Of a stretch of DNA of 64,000 nucleotides, positions 32,599 to 44,361 are shown piece after piece (the first letter of the stretch is position 1; each line of letters starts with the position of its first letter). The notes beneath the pieces were generated by a model. That model had not been told where the DNA came from. It was given only the letters and a program-made list of their open reading frames with translations, and searched no databases. A program made the position numbers and the translations under genes. The DNA comes from Smittia aterrima (taxonomy: Eukaryota; Arthropoda; Insecta; Diptera; Chironomidae), in assembly GCA_033063855.1 (NCBI GenBank), contig CP093831.1:28086001-28150000 (forward strand). Direction: 5' to 3'.

Positions 32599-35226
32599 TC
32601 ACTCAGATTGATTTTCGTCAGATTCGGTGCGAAGTTCAAGAACGTGATGTGCAAAAGATTTTTTTGCTCGACTTGAGTCACGTTTGTAATTTACAAAAAT
32701 ATTTTTATGCATTTTCAAAGCTTTGGCGAAAAGTTTCGAAGCTGAATCTTCTCTTGATTTTTGAATACGACAGGTTCCGATTTTTTCCTCTAAAATTTCT
32801 ATAGACGTGTATAAGTAATCTCCAGTGATAGCACAAATTGCTTTCTTCTGCTTATCTTCAAGAATTTTTCTCACGGCTTTTGTCGAACAAATGAATATTT
32901 CTTGCCCTAAAGTCAGAGTTGGTAAAATATAGCGTTCATAAACTGAAATCAATGATTCTTGTGAAACATCATTCTTTTCCAGATATTTAACAAAGCTAAG
33001 ACGTTTTTCAACTTCATCCGCTTGCCTCTTTGCATGTTTTTCAAAGGTTAACTGACTATCGAAAACAATTTCTTGATATACTTGCTCAGTAGTTTCAGAA
33101 ATAATGAATCTGCCCATATTAAAAGCAAATTTCATCTTTGTCTTGGCTTTTGAAAATAATTGATATTTTATATTTTCTTGATTTATGGTAAGCATATTGT
33201 CTTCGGCCCATTGCGACAGAATTTCTAGCGCAGAATTCATTGAAAGTTCGATATTTTCTTGTTCCTCTCCGGAAACAAGCAAAACTAAATCGTCTGCTCC
33301 AAGAATATATTTAAACCCATCAAGCTCCGCATCACTAAGTGTTTGACCGATATCATTAATCATCAAGCTCAAGATAGTTTTACTCGTAGTCGAATCTTCT
33401 AAAAAACCCTTTCCCATTACTTTGAAGGAAGATATGCGATCATAACAGCGAACTCCAATTAATCGTTCATGAAGAACATCAAATAATGCTTTGATAATAA
33501 AAAGAGGTGTTTTAAGCTTGCGAAGCTTTTTAAAAAAGATATCTGTCGATAAGGATTGATATAAAGATTTAAAATCGACATAAACTACAAGAGTCGTTAA
33601 TTTATTGTAGAAGGCGTCTTGAATCATTTGACATAAAGTAATCGCTTGATAACTATCAGGTGAACTATCAGGCAAGTGAATAGCTTGGGGATCACTCAAA
33701 TTTTCGGAAATTTTTGAAAATAATTGTGTCATCAACATGTTTTCATAAATTTGAAGGAAAAGACACTTAACAGGAATTAGACGATAGCTCTCAATCTTAG
33801 AAGCATTTAACTTGTCTGATTTCAAGATGGGATCAATTATTGTTTTTCGCCATTTCTCAGGAATTCCGTTTCTCAGATATGAATTAAATAATGCGAGAAT
33901 GACATTTGGTGATTGATTAACAAAGTTCTCAATTGTTTCCAATGAAATTCCATCTATTCCAGGTCTACTACACTTGTTTATGCAAGAAATTGCTTTTTCT
34001 ACATTCTCAATTGAAAATTCTTCATAAATTAATTCACCAACAATTTCTTCTTTGTGAACACTTTCATATTTAAATTCATTTTCATAGTAGTCAACGAAAG
34101 CTTCGGCTTTTTTTAAGTTTGTTGAATAAATGAGACCATCGCTTTTAATTATATTGTTTGCATCGATCAAATTTCTCCCTTTGCTATCTAATCTATTTAA
34201 GATTCCCTCAATATCATGTTTTATTTTATTTTTCAATTCCATCTCGATTTCTTTATTGAGGTTTGCTTGACTTTCTTTTAAAAGCGAATCCTTTTTTCTA
34301 GACCAACCCGCGATCAAATTATTTAGCTTCTTATCACGAGCTTTTAATAAGTTCGACAATGTGTAATTCCAGATAAACTGGACCTGACTCTTTCGATTTT
34401 TAAAGTTCTCTGAATTGTCGGAAAGAAATTTACTTATTTTCTCCTCGGTCTCATTGCTGTTAGTGCTTATCATGTTATTAATCAATGAAATGTGATTTTT
34501 CATTTGCTTTTCAAGAAATGGAATTTTAACTTCAATTATAATGCATTTGTGTTCATTAGTTCCAAATATTCCCACAGAACGTTGAGACACAAATTTTGCG
34601 AAATTAATTCCTGTAAGAACTAAATCAGGATTTGTTTTTGTTCCTTTACTATTCAGAAAAGTATAATCATTGGACGTTTCACTGACAATACGTTGCAATG
34701 AGTTGTCTTCTATAAATTTCATTGTGTTCTGTCCCGATTCATTCGTTTGTTCATATCCCATTTCCTGTGATCTACAGTTGAAGTCACCGAAGATGAGAGA
34801 ATTTTCTCCAATTGGTAAAACAGCATAGCCTGCGATGTTCTCTGGAGGGTTGTATAAGGCCACGCATGGAAATTCTGTGCCATTCTTCCAAACATTCAAA
34901 GACACTGCCTCAAGTTTATCGTGTCTGTCGCCTCTTTTTACTATTTCAAAACTGCACGGATACTCTCTCAATGCTCCAACGATGATTCCAGTTGATATTG
35001 ATCTGTCGTCACTCTTTACTTTCACTTGATATTCACTAAAAAAGTTGTCAATTTCGCCATATTTTGAAAACTTTTCGGTGAATTTTTTTCCTGTGTCCAA
35101 AATGGCGAACACATCGGCTTCATATTTATTCACGATTTGTTCGAATTGCACTGTTTTACTATCGGTCAATCCACCGGCATTCCAAAATATTATTGTAAAT
35201 GTATCTTTTGATTTATTGTGAGTCAT
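32599..35226 (-). CDS. non-LTR retroelement-like endonuclease/reverse transcriptase protein with degenerate RT motifs
   Basis: Uninterrupted 875-residue frame from an ATG at 35226. An APE-type endonuclease is at 1-235: Asn in FWNAGG (16), LYNPP (125-129), GDFN (147-150), NPDLVL (199-204) and NEH (224-226) where SDH is usual. The usual catalytic Glu position reads Asp (LDT, 43-45). The reverse transcriptase is at about 400-720: PGIDGI, motif A YVDF (Asp 551) and motif C GADD (643-646) instead of YADD or FADD. The motif B region GFLEDSTTSKTILS replaces the usual GVPQGSVLSPLLF. No RNase H follows and no ORF1 is seen upstream, so the layout resembles the jockey-type group. AATAAA (minus) lies at 32574-32569, and no poly(A) tail or target-site duplication was seen. 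It may be a decaying copy or a domesticated gene. Confidence 0.8.
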   Translation of the reverse strand: MTHNKSKDTFTIIFWNAGGLTDSKTVQFEQIVNKYEADVFAILDTGKKFTEKFSKYGEIDNFFSEYQVKVKSDDRSISTGIIVGALREYPCSFEIVKRGDRHDKLEAVSLNVWKNGTEFPCVALYNPPENIAGYAVLPIGENSLIFGDFNCRSQEMGYEQTNESGQNTMKFIEDNSLQRIVSETSNDYTFLNSKGTKTNPDLVLTGINFAKFVSQRSVGIFGTNEHKCIIIEVKIPFLEKQMKNHISLINNMISTNSNETEEKISKFLSDNSENFKNRKSQVQFIWNYTLSNLLKARDKKLNNLIAGWSRKKDSLLKESQANLNKEIEMELKNKIKHDIEGILNRLDSKGRNLIDANNIIKSDGLIYSTNLKKAEAFVDYYENEFKYESVHKEEIVGELIYEEFSIENVEKAISCINKCSRPGIDGISLETIENFVNQSPNVILALFNSYLRNGIPEKWRKTIIDPILKSDKLNASKIESYRLIPVKCLFLQIYENMLMTQLFSKISENLSDPQAIHLPDSSPDSYQAITLCQMIQDAFYNKLTTLVVYVDFKSLYQSLSTDIFFKKLRKLKTPLFIIKALFDVLHERLIGVRCYDRISSFKVMGKGFLEDSTTSKTILSLMINDIGQTLSDAELDGFKYILGADDLVLLVSGEEQENIELSMNSALEILSQWAEDNMLTINQENIKYQLFSKAKTKMKFAFNMGRFIISETTEQVYQEIVFDSQLTFEKHAKRQADEVEKRLSFVKYLEKNDVSQESLISVYERYILPTLTLGQEIFICSTKAVRKILEDKQKKAICAITGDYLYTSIEILEEKIGTCRIQKSREDSASKLFAKALKMHKNIFVNYKRDSSRAKKSFAHHVLELRTESDENQSE

Positions 35227-35798
35227 GTTTCTATTTTTAAATTCACTGTGTACGTCTTCTCTTCTTGAGAACTGGAATGAAATGAATATTTTTTCTAATC
35301 AGTGCAAACAAGGATATGATCGCTCAATTGCCAATGTATTGTGTACAATTATTAATCTACTTGATTGTATAATTGACACAATGACACTTAGTCACACTAT
35401 CGAATTAATAGAAAAAAAATTGCGCAATACTATTCCACATACGATCAGTGCTTAATGTTTGTGAGAAGAGAGAATGATTCTCACTGGAGCTTTCAAACAT
35501 TTGTCTTAGTATTCGTGGTTCCAACACTGGAAAGATTTTTATTTTCTTCTTAAAATCTTTCCAAAGCTTTTGAGTCGGTTGAGCAAAACTCGTCGAGTGC
35601 TAAGTTGACTAATCCACAAATTGAATTTAAAGAAGCGCCAACCGCCAAAAACGAGCTTCTCTCATAAATTGAAAGATAAAAAAGATTTAAACAACTTCAG
35701 CTGACTGTTTAACCGGTTGCTACTAAAAATGCTTTGTTGAGAAATAAAAATTTATTTTTAAAATCTAAACTTAAATTTATTGACTTGATTTTCATTTC
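35227..35798. other. intergenic, upstream of the RT-like gene
   Basis: 572 bp between the RT-like ATG and the stop of takeout-like gene 1. No ORF1-like frame, gag zinc knuckles or repeat copy was seen. A short palindrome (GAGAATGATTCTC) lies near 35470. Nothing else recognised. Confidence 0.45.
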
Positions 35799-37133
35799 TT
35801 AACCTACTGGTCTGTTTGGGAACATTTCTTCAAGAGATGCGTTCGCAATAACTTCATTTGCTGCTCTCGTGAAAATGTCTGAAAGATTCTTCTCCAGCGA
35901 TGGAATAATGTCTGCTAAGAAGTGATCAGAATTCTCTTGAATGAAACTTTTGCCGATGCGACTAAGCGTTGGCTGATTGTCGAAGAGATTTTTCAAGTCG
36001 ATTTGATTTTTGCCTGGGCTGATCTTCAATTGGATTTTCTCGAATTGCATGTAAGTTTGACCTCCTTTCTGATAAGTTCTTGCACGAAGCTTCACACGCG
36101 CTCTGTAGTCCTCTGCGAAGAAAAGAAATATTTATTAAAAAACTTTTTCTTTCGATGAGTTTTGTTTTGACTTTACCTAAGACTCCAACGATATCTCCTT
36201 TTCCAGCGAGGTCCACGACAACAGCTTTAATTCTCAAATCGTATTTTCCTCTGAACTCAAGTCGAGGAAGATAGATAATGAAGTCGAACGACGGTTCATT
36301 GATATTTGCCCTGTAAAATATTTATTTTTGTTAAATTATTTTTTAAATTAAAAGATTGTTCAAATTACTTGAGTTTCTCAATTTTAAAATTACTCGCTCC
36401 TCTCGTTACAACCATTTGAGTGAGATAAACTTGGAAGTTCGGGCCGCGATCAATGTGAATGCTTTGAAGTTAAAATAATAAAAAATTAGAAATGATTGTG
36501 ACTTCAGAAGTTTAAAATTATTTACTTGTCTAAGGCCAATGGCTCGAGTCCCTGTCGAAATTTAAAAAGAAAAACTTTAACAAAACATTTTTCAAAAAAA
36601 GAATTTCTTTTACTCACAGGAATTCTAAAATCTGGCGCAAGCTGTCCGGAAGCTAACCGAGGCTAAAAGAAAATCATTTATTAATTTAATTTCATTCAAA
36701 ATAATTCAATTCTCTACCTGCAAATCTTTCACGCTGTCAATGATGCATTTCGCAATGTTTGGATCGTTCCGGCTGCAGGTTTTGATTGTCGAAGCTGCAA
36801 GATTAAAAGACTGTTAAACTTTGTTCGACGGCATCATGAATATTCATTAAGAATCTTGTTTTTTTTGTCTTCGTTGTTTTCCTTGAGTTTCGATCTCATT
36901 GAAAAATGCAAATTTGCAAAGATTTCTTCTTTTTCTAAAGCAGTGTCTGATGAAAGACTTAATTTGCATTTTAAATCGAGAGATTATCGTCTGACTTCGT
37001 TAGAACAAATTCTTTTCGTCGAAGGGTCTTTGAAGATCAATGCACATTAGAACTTTTTTAACATACGCAGTTTCTCATGAGACAACTCGATCACTGTCGC
37101 TAGGATCAGCGACCAACTCAAAAACTTCTTCAT
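35799..37133 (-). CDS. takeout/JHBP-family secreted lipid-binding protein 1
   Basis: Seven exons on the minus strand: 37133-37067, 36794-36718, 36662-36618, 36551-36526, 36461-36369, 36310-36177 and 36112-35799, about 251 residues, all in phase. A signal peptide (MKKFLSWSLILATVIELSHE) is followed by the conserved Cys pair region (KTCSRNDPNIAKCI). Then come the beta-rich JHBP fold (FDFIIYLPRLEFRGKYDL) and the C-terminal motif block LFDNQPTLSRIGKSFIQENSDHFLADIIPSLEKNLSDIF. Family members are haemolymph or fat-body proteins that carry hydrophobic ligands and affect feeding and circadian-linked behaviour; the ligand here is unknown. It is tandem with the gene at 37518-38654, but the middle region has two extra introns. 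Confidence 0.88.
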
Positions 37134-37517
37134 GTTCAAAGTTTAATTTTAAAACAAAAAATATTTCCGACACTTTTAATCTGATCGCGACGAGACAAAG
37201 TCTTAAACTAAATATTTTTCAGAAAACTTTATTAGTTTTATAGCCGGCGAGTGGCAAAGAAGATGATCACCTTAGGCATTATCAAGCAATGACGAAGCCT
37301 TTTGTGTTTTGCTTCTTTCGAGTCTCTTTCTGCTGGCGATTATCTAGATTTATTAAGCACTGTCAAAGCCGTGTGACTAAACTAGAATAACCGAGAAGAT
37401 AAAGTTCCGCCATATATCGTCTGCTCTTGCGTGCCAGTTCGATGACGTCGAACGCTGCTTATCGAACCGGTCAGTGCAAAAAGAAATTTAATTTTGTTGT
37501 TTGTTTTATTGAGTTTC

Positions 37518-38654
37518 TTAAATATTTGGGAAGAGCTCGTCGAACGACGCTTCTGTCGCAAGTTTATTAGCGATGCTTGTCAACACTTCTGAGAGATTCT
37601 TTTCTACGTCCGGATAAACATCGGAAAGTAGGAAATCCGAGTTCCTGGTTATCAGAGCATTCCCAATCTCCTCGAGAGCTGGTTGTCCATCGAATAAGTT
37701 TCCGAGCTTGACAGCTTTGATTTTTCCAGGCTGAAAATTAATCTTGATTTATTAAAAACATTCATTAAGAGCAAACGTTGTTAGATACCTGAATCTTGAT
37801 GTCGATTTTATCGAAATTAATGTAAGTCTGGCCGTTCTTTTGATACTTTGTTGCACGCATTGAAACTCTGGACTTTGGATTGTCAAGAAGAGCATAAGCA
37901 TCCCCACGACCCTTCAAGTTAAGTCCAAAGAGATTGAACACGAGATCATATTTTCCTCGAATGTCGAGGTAAGGGAAGCTAATGATAAAGTCGAATCGTA
38001 AGTCGTTGAGATTTGCTCTGTAAATAATTAAAAGTTTTCATTGATTTTCCGGAAGTTCAATAATTTAGAGTTTACCGAAGCTTCTCAATCTTGAATTTGC
38101 TTGGACCCCTGATGAGTAAATTAGTGAAGGTAGCTCTGAAGTCTTTTCCTCCTCCAACGTTAATTCTGTCGATAGCGAAAGGCTCAAGTGGTGGAAGTTG
38201 AAAGCCAGGGCCTAAGTTCCCGGTTGCTAGACTTGGCTAAAGAGTTTGTCATCATTAAATCTTTAGAACTTCTTTAATGTCATGAGTAACCTTAAGAACC
38301 AACCTGAAGAAACTTTACAGATCTGTGAATACAATCAGCTAAATTCCGGTCATTCCTTGAGCAAACTTTGATGTTAGGAGCTTGAGTCGAGTTAAAAGAA
38401 AAAATTTGCATTTTAAAAACGATGAGGGAGATAAAAACTGGTTCAGGTAAGTCGCGGAGCACATAACTCAGACAGAAAAATGTGTTTATTTTGAGAAAAA
38501 CATCGACAAACAAATCGTCAGAATGACTTGCTCGTTACTGAATTAAATTCTAACGACCTGAGCCACTTAATAGAGGAGACAATAACTTACGTAGTCTTCC
38601 ATTTGAAGATTTTGTCAAAAACACGACAAAGAACAAAATCAGAAACCGATTCAT
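37518..38654 (-). CDS. takeout/JHBP-family secreted lipid-binding protein 2
   Basis: Five exons on the minus strand: 38654-38591, 38380-38304, 38236-38076, 38017-37789 and 37730-37518, about 247 residues, phases consistent. Signal peptide MNRFLILFFVVFLTKSSNG; Cys pair in KVCSRNDRNLADCI; JHBP core FDFIISFPYLDIRGKYDLVF; C-terminus LFDGQPALEEIGNALITRNS, ending in ELFPNI. Exon 2 is exactly the same length (77 nt) as in gene 1, showing common descent. The region encoded by three exons in gene 1 is a single 161-nt exon here, while the exon after it is extended. Secreted hydrophobic-ligand carrier by family. Confidence 0.88.
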
Positions 38655-39770
38655 TGCAACTGAACTGAATGTCCGTTTGACTTGTTTTTTTTTTGTTTCG
38701 TTTTCGGTTTCAAGGATTCTCAAAAAAGAGCTTGATCAGTTCGATCGGATGCTCGAAGTTGAACTAAAGATTTTCAAATATTCTAACTTGATTTTATAGC
38801 CAACGATGAAATATGAAAACTTGCTTCGTTGAAAAATCGTTTAAATTTAGATTTCGCATTTTTCTAAACTTGAATTATGTCGACGGTGTCGTCTAGGGTC
38901 GAATTGCGATCAGGAGAAAGACTTAAACGCTGCAGTCGAAAATAAAAACATTTTATGAATCATCCACGTTCCATTGAATGAATTCTTTAAAATTATTCAA
39001 AAGCGTGATCAGGTGAATCAACTTCAACTTTCAAGGTTGCTTACAATATTGACTTCTTCAGACATCGACGACCGCTGTAATAACAAAATTTATAAATAAA
39101 AATTCTTAAAGAACTCTTCTTGCTTCTATCTCAAAGAATCTTTAACTTTATTTGACAAGAAAGGTTGAATTAGATTCCCTAAAGCTTGTGAACTCTCCAA
39201 GCCGCAAAAGGCTTCGCTACAATCACTAGCTACAACTAAATCGACTATGAAATTATTTCTTCAAACAAAACAAAAGCTGTGAAAGCTGGATTTTCATTAA
39301 AGGCACCTTAGTAAATATTTTTTGTGTTGTTAATTAATTATAGAAAGCATTCGCCAAGCAAACGCTGAGTGCTAATGAGAAATAATTCAAATCATTCTCT
39401 CTCATCATCTTTAGGTACGTGAATTTGGTTTGACTCAAGTTGCGCAGCTAGTGATGTGCATCCTACGCAACTGTGAGGCTATTAACTATTTCAAAAATTT
39501 GAACTTTGAGAATGTTTTTGTTTGCGCTTTCTTTCTTTTAACTTCATCACAAGAAAATATTTTAAATTTTCAACAACTTCTCATTACTAAGTAGAGATTA
39601 CGATTATGATGACGATGATTGACAAACAGAACAAGCAACTTTCCTTCTTCTGTTTCTAATAAACCTCGCACAAATATTTCATTCCAAAAAGTGTTTCGAT
39701 GAAAATGTTATGCGTGTTGATGATTGATATTGTCGTTAATGTGGAATGAATGATCGGGATTCCAGATTTA
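38655..39770. other. intergenic between takeout gene 2 and NAPRT
   Basis: About 1.1 kb. It contains the upstream region of takeout-like gene 2 and the 3' flank of the NAPRT gene. No supported coding or RNA gene was recognised. Confidence 0.45.
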
Positions 39771-42700
39771 TCACGAAAGTTCTCCGATCGGTTGATTCTG
39801 AAGCCACAAATCATGCAAGAAATTGTACAATCTGTCACTGACAGCGACCTAGGGAGATAAAGAAAGTTAAATTACGAAATATTCTTTCAGATAACAAAGA
39901 CAAACCTTGTAAGGCGTTGGATTCAAATGACGAAGATGATCTTGTCTTAGTGCACTGAGTGACTCTTGAACTCTTGCTCTGACATCTTCTAATGTCGGAA
40001 TCGGCTGACGAATTGCTCCATCTTTCCAATAAACTTTGTATAACGTTTCAACCTTTGCTGGTGTTACAAATGCTCGCTTAGATTCATGGAAAGGATGTCG
40101 GCAAAGAACTTTCTCTATTTTTGTTAAAAGAAAAAAATGTTTTTGATAAAAATGTTGAATAAATTAAATAAACTTTGTTACCTCCAACTTCCGGTGGTGG
40201 TTCATCTTCACGCTGCAAAATATCGATAACGGCCCAGCCTTCAATCCCATAAAGACGGAAAACATTTTTTCTTCCAGGCATCGTCACTTTCTCAACATCC
40301 TGACTCAATTTGATGCGAGGCTGATTATTAATCTCAACGAGTTTGTAGACACATCCGAGCGCTGGTTGTTTCTGACATGTAACCAGATGCGTTCCAATAC
40401 CAAAGCAGTCGATTTTGTGACCTTGCTCGTTTAAGCTTAAGATAGTTTCTTCATTGATATCGTTCGATGCGACGATTGTAAGCTTAGCGAACCATGGAAG
40501 CTCATAATGCTCTGATACACGAACGAAGTTTGAACGTGCAAGGCATGACAGATATGCAAGATCGCCTGAATCGATTCGAATTCCAATCGCACGATATCCT
40601 TGATCATGAAGGGCCAAAGCCACAGCGCAGAAGTTCAACAAACCGCTCCTGAAATTGTTGAAAGGATAAGTCACAAATCAAAAAGTTCTAAATTCCAATA
40701 ATCTTATCAACTATCGAAAGGGAAAGTGCTTTAGAAGGACAAAATACATGCGGTTAAGTCGTTAGGATCATCGTCATAGTTAGTTTAATGACATGAATCG
40801 ACATAAAAACTTTCTACGCAAAAAAATTGATCGGAAAATTTCGCAAAAAAGTTCAAAAGTGCGAAATTGATTGAAGCCATGCAACGTGCAATCTCCCGGA
40901 TGAAAAAAACCTCACATTCGCTGAAACGAAACAGCTACAAAAATCAATTCATTTCGATTATCACCTGTTGAAGCTCATGTTGGAAAGTCATTAAATATCA
41001 TTTTTTCGTATTCGTTTCAGTGCCAATTAGGGTGAACATTAATAAGAGAAAGAGAAGAATTTTTTGTTTCGAGTGGTAAACACAGAAGATGAATGCGTTT
41101 TATGCGTTGAAAGCTTTATGCTGATGTAATATTCACATGAAGACTGAATCGTTGTTAGCTTACAAATGAGTTATGTAGATGACGTTCACAGTTAACATGA
41201 AAGAGAGCAAAATAGAGTCGAGCTTTCATACCTCAACGACTTTCCAACATGTGCAAACGGCGTCGGCACATACTTAGAAAAACCATTTTGGTTGTTGTTC
41301 AAATCATTTCTTTTCGAATCGATCGTCTTAGAGAGCAATTTCCTTATTTCGAATTCAGGAAAACTGAGCAAGAGAAGGAAAGTTTTTGAGAAATTTTCCG
41401 AAACAAATTTTTTTTTAAGGGAACATTAATAGGAAAAGTAAGAAAGTCCACAAATTGTATCTAAAGTTAGAGAATAATCCGAGAGAATGATAAGCGCTTA
41501 AGCCAAAATGTACCGTTTAACATCATACGTGTCGACCAGAGCCATAAAACCATTTGGAAATGCAATTGCGAATGAAACCATCGCAGCAAGTTCTCCATCG
41601 CTGGCTTCAGCTGTGCTGATCTTGAGAACGTCTGTCAAGTTTCGTCGATGCTCAATCGCGAGGTCGAGGAGATTAGCTGAGCAGCCTAACGAAGGAATTA
41701 ATATCCAATCGATTTGTGTTCGTAATTTCAATGCAAACCTGAATCCTTGTGAGGCAGCTCCTTATTAACCAATTCATCAAATCCGGTGAATGAAGTGATG
41801 TAGGCGTGGGCGTGCGTTCCCTTCACAGGAATGTTGAACAACTTTCCGGCTAGTACGTTCGACGTTCCATCGAATCCTCCTGCATGAATATGAAAAAGCA
41901 AATTAAGTTAATGTCTGCGGATTAAATTTATCGATCAATCATGCTCCACTTTTCCTTTCGCCTCAGAAAGGCTCCGATCAGTACCACGAAGCTCCGAATA
42001 AATTTATAATTGTGAGAGAGCCTTGTGAAAGCTCTTTTCTTCATTCAAGAAAAAAGGAAAACTTTAAAGGACATTTCAAGGAATTTTCATTAATTTAAAT
42101 CTGAAAGAAAAGTTTTCTCTACAAATCTATTTCTAAATGTGATTAATTTCTTGTGAAACTTTTTTAATTTGAGAATGAAAACTTGACCTAACTTAACATC
42201 AAATTAAAAATGATTCATATTCTTAAAGAGATTTCTCGCTTAGGCGCAAAAATTCAATTTTATCGCCAACACGATTATTTCCATCGAACTTTCCGCAACA
42301 CGCGGACCAGTAGTAAAAGCTCAGAAAGAACTAAATGGTGCCATCCCGTGCCATCAACGAAAAGTTTTTGGCTTTTCTTCCGCTAAAGCCTCATAAAGAA
42401 ACATTGAAAAGGGAAATTCCCGAGCTGAGCTTCGATCAACACATAATTTACACATATTCGAGCTTTCTTGAGATGGCACAGTTGCGTGAGCACGAAGAAA
42501 AGCGTTGCGAAATCGTCCGCGGTACCGTGCGAAATTGAACGACAATCACGTCGCTTTATTGCTTTACAACTTCTTTGCTCGATGAAGCGCAGAAATTCCT
42601 GTCAAAAAACTTTCTTCGTTTTCGTGTGAAACGCTCAGATGGTTCTTGCGAAGGAAAAGCACGAAAATCACTTGGTGACCCTGAGCTATCAAAATTGGCA

Positions 42701-43841
42701 TTTTTGCACTTGAAATTTTTTTGGAATTCAAAGCATGTGGAGCCTTTCCAATTCTGTTTTTACAACATAAACAATCGTCGACGTTTCCATGGCAATAAAA
42801 ATAAAAATCACTCGCGATATGTTAGATTCAGTTGACTCACCTACGTAAGCATATTTAGATGCACTCAAGCCACCATCGGGTCCTTGAGCGCGACGAAGAC
42901 CAAATTCGAGAAGTTTCACAACAGGACCAGACACAATTCGATAACGTGCAGCATTTGTCGCCATTAAACTATAAATAGAAAATCAAGAATTGAGCTCGCA
43001 ACGAACAAACAAAAACATTTTTCCTTGATTTCTACCTTGCATAGTTGACTAGGGTCAATAGCGTTGTCTCTAACAGCTGAACAATGATGAGTGGACCTTC
43101 AACTTTGATCAGAGGAACACGAGGAAAAGCGACGGAGCCTTCTTCTAAAGCGTAAACAGTAACTTCCTTAGCTGTCAACTTTCCCAAATATTCGAAGAAC
43201 TCCTCCTCAATTCCTTCTGGCAAAACAGTTTTTAAATAATTGATATCGCCTGACGAGTAGTGAAAGTTCTTCAAGAACTTCAGACACTCCTCAAGGCCAG
43301 CGAAGATCGTGAATTCTCCATGAAATGGATTGTTGCGGAAGAACAAATCGAAACAAGCAAAATCGTTCGTCTTGCCCGACTTCCAATAAGCATAAGCCAT
43401 CGTTATTTGATAAAGATCTGAGAATCAAATAAACAATTTTGTTTAATTCGACGTTTTATATTTCAGTTTAAAATTGCGGAGATAAACCCGATGACAAAAC
43501 AAGTCGTTGAGATGCCGTTTCGGGTTTTAATGATTAAATGCCACAGTGATCTTGCTTGACCTGCCTTAATTACGTGAAGCAAACCGTAAGGCGCTTGGTA
43601 AAAATACGGCAGCGGAGACTGATAAGAGAGTCGTAAAGAATGAAAATAAGTTCACTTACCCGTCAGCAAAGGTTGTATCACTGTTGAAATTAAAGGAATG
43701 TCTTAAGAGAAAGATCTTTTTTCTTATCAATTTGATAAGCTCCTCACCTCGATTCTGATAAAAGCAATGACTTGAATCTCTTCTTTCATTTTGAATGGAA
43801 AATGCATCCATCTCCGAATTATTGTTATCACACGTTGTCAT
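39771..43841 (-). CDS. NAPRT: nicotinate phosphoribosyltransferase
   Basis: Nine exons on the minus strand: 43841-43748, 43680-43660, 43417-43036, 42968-42841, 41879-41739, 41685-41514, 40648-40182, 40114-39906 and 39848-39771, about 563 residues. It includes a 21-nt micro-exon that joins into QPLLTDLYQITMAYAYWKSG, the family hallmark. The enzyme makes nicotinate mononucleotide from nicotinate and PRPP, the first step of the Preiss-Handler route to NAD. Further signatures are FDLFFRNNPF, GGFDGTSNVLAG with GTHAHAY, IRIDSGDL, VASNDINE and FGIGTHLVT. The C-terminus is NFLHDLWLQNQPIGELS. Introns of 961 bp (41880-42840) and 866 bp (40649-41513) are unusually long for this window; both hold only short frames without domains. 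The human enzyme is slightly shorter (about 538 residues). The first ATG lies in a short polar leader. Confidence 0.93.
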
Positions 43842-44361
43842 CGCTGCTGAATTTCCGCAAGGTATTGATGCAATGAGACGTTCTAACCACTTTTTCGGAA
43901 TTTTGAAAAGCTGAGCTTATCGCGCACTTTATCTCGAAAACTTGAACTTTGAAGCAACAAGAAATTCCGCACAACTCAAGAGCGACTTGTTTAACGAAAG
44001 AATGTAAAACTATGAATGAAGTTATCGTGGCTACGTTCGCTCACGGCTCATGATTCACTATCCATCTCCTTCTTTTGAGTTATTTTTTGCATTTGTTGAT
44101 TTCGATTCACTGAGATAACAAAACTTCTAGATGCGACAAAGGTTTGAGAGAAGATTTTTCTGAGCTTGTCGCATCTAGTTTAGGTTTTGCAATTCATTCT
44201 TTTATCGCTCGATGGCAGCAGTCGAAAGTTTTCGCGGGAATTTCAAAGAGTTAAGATTTTTTTTATTCCAATTATTTATCACAGAAAATAATTAAATTAC
44301 AACAAGTTCAATAGATTTCATGTACGTTTGTGTATATAAGAAAATAAAACTAAAGTTTTTC
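43842..44361. other. intergenic, NAPRT upstream / ZAD gene downstream
   Basis: 520 bp holding the NAPRT promoter and the 3' flank of the ZAD gene. Two AGATGCGACAAA-like words in opposite orientation (about 44131 and 44167) could form a hairpin. No gene seen. Confidence 0.4.

Noticed and set aside
35225..35455. 76-codon plus-strand frame beside the RT-like gene
   Set aside because: No homology to an ORF1 or gag protein and on the wrong strand to be part of the element.
41880..42840. Nested gene in the long NAPRT intron
   Set aside because: Frames at 42335-42538 and 42575-42835 carry no domain; the intron is simply longer than its neighbours.
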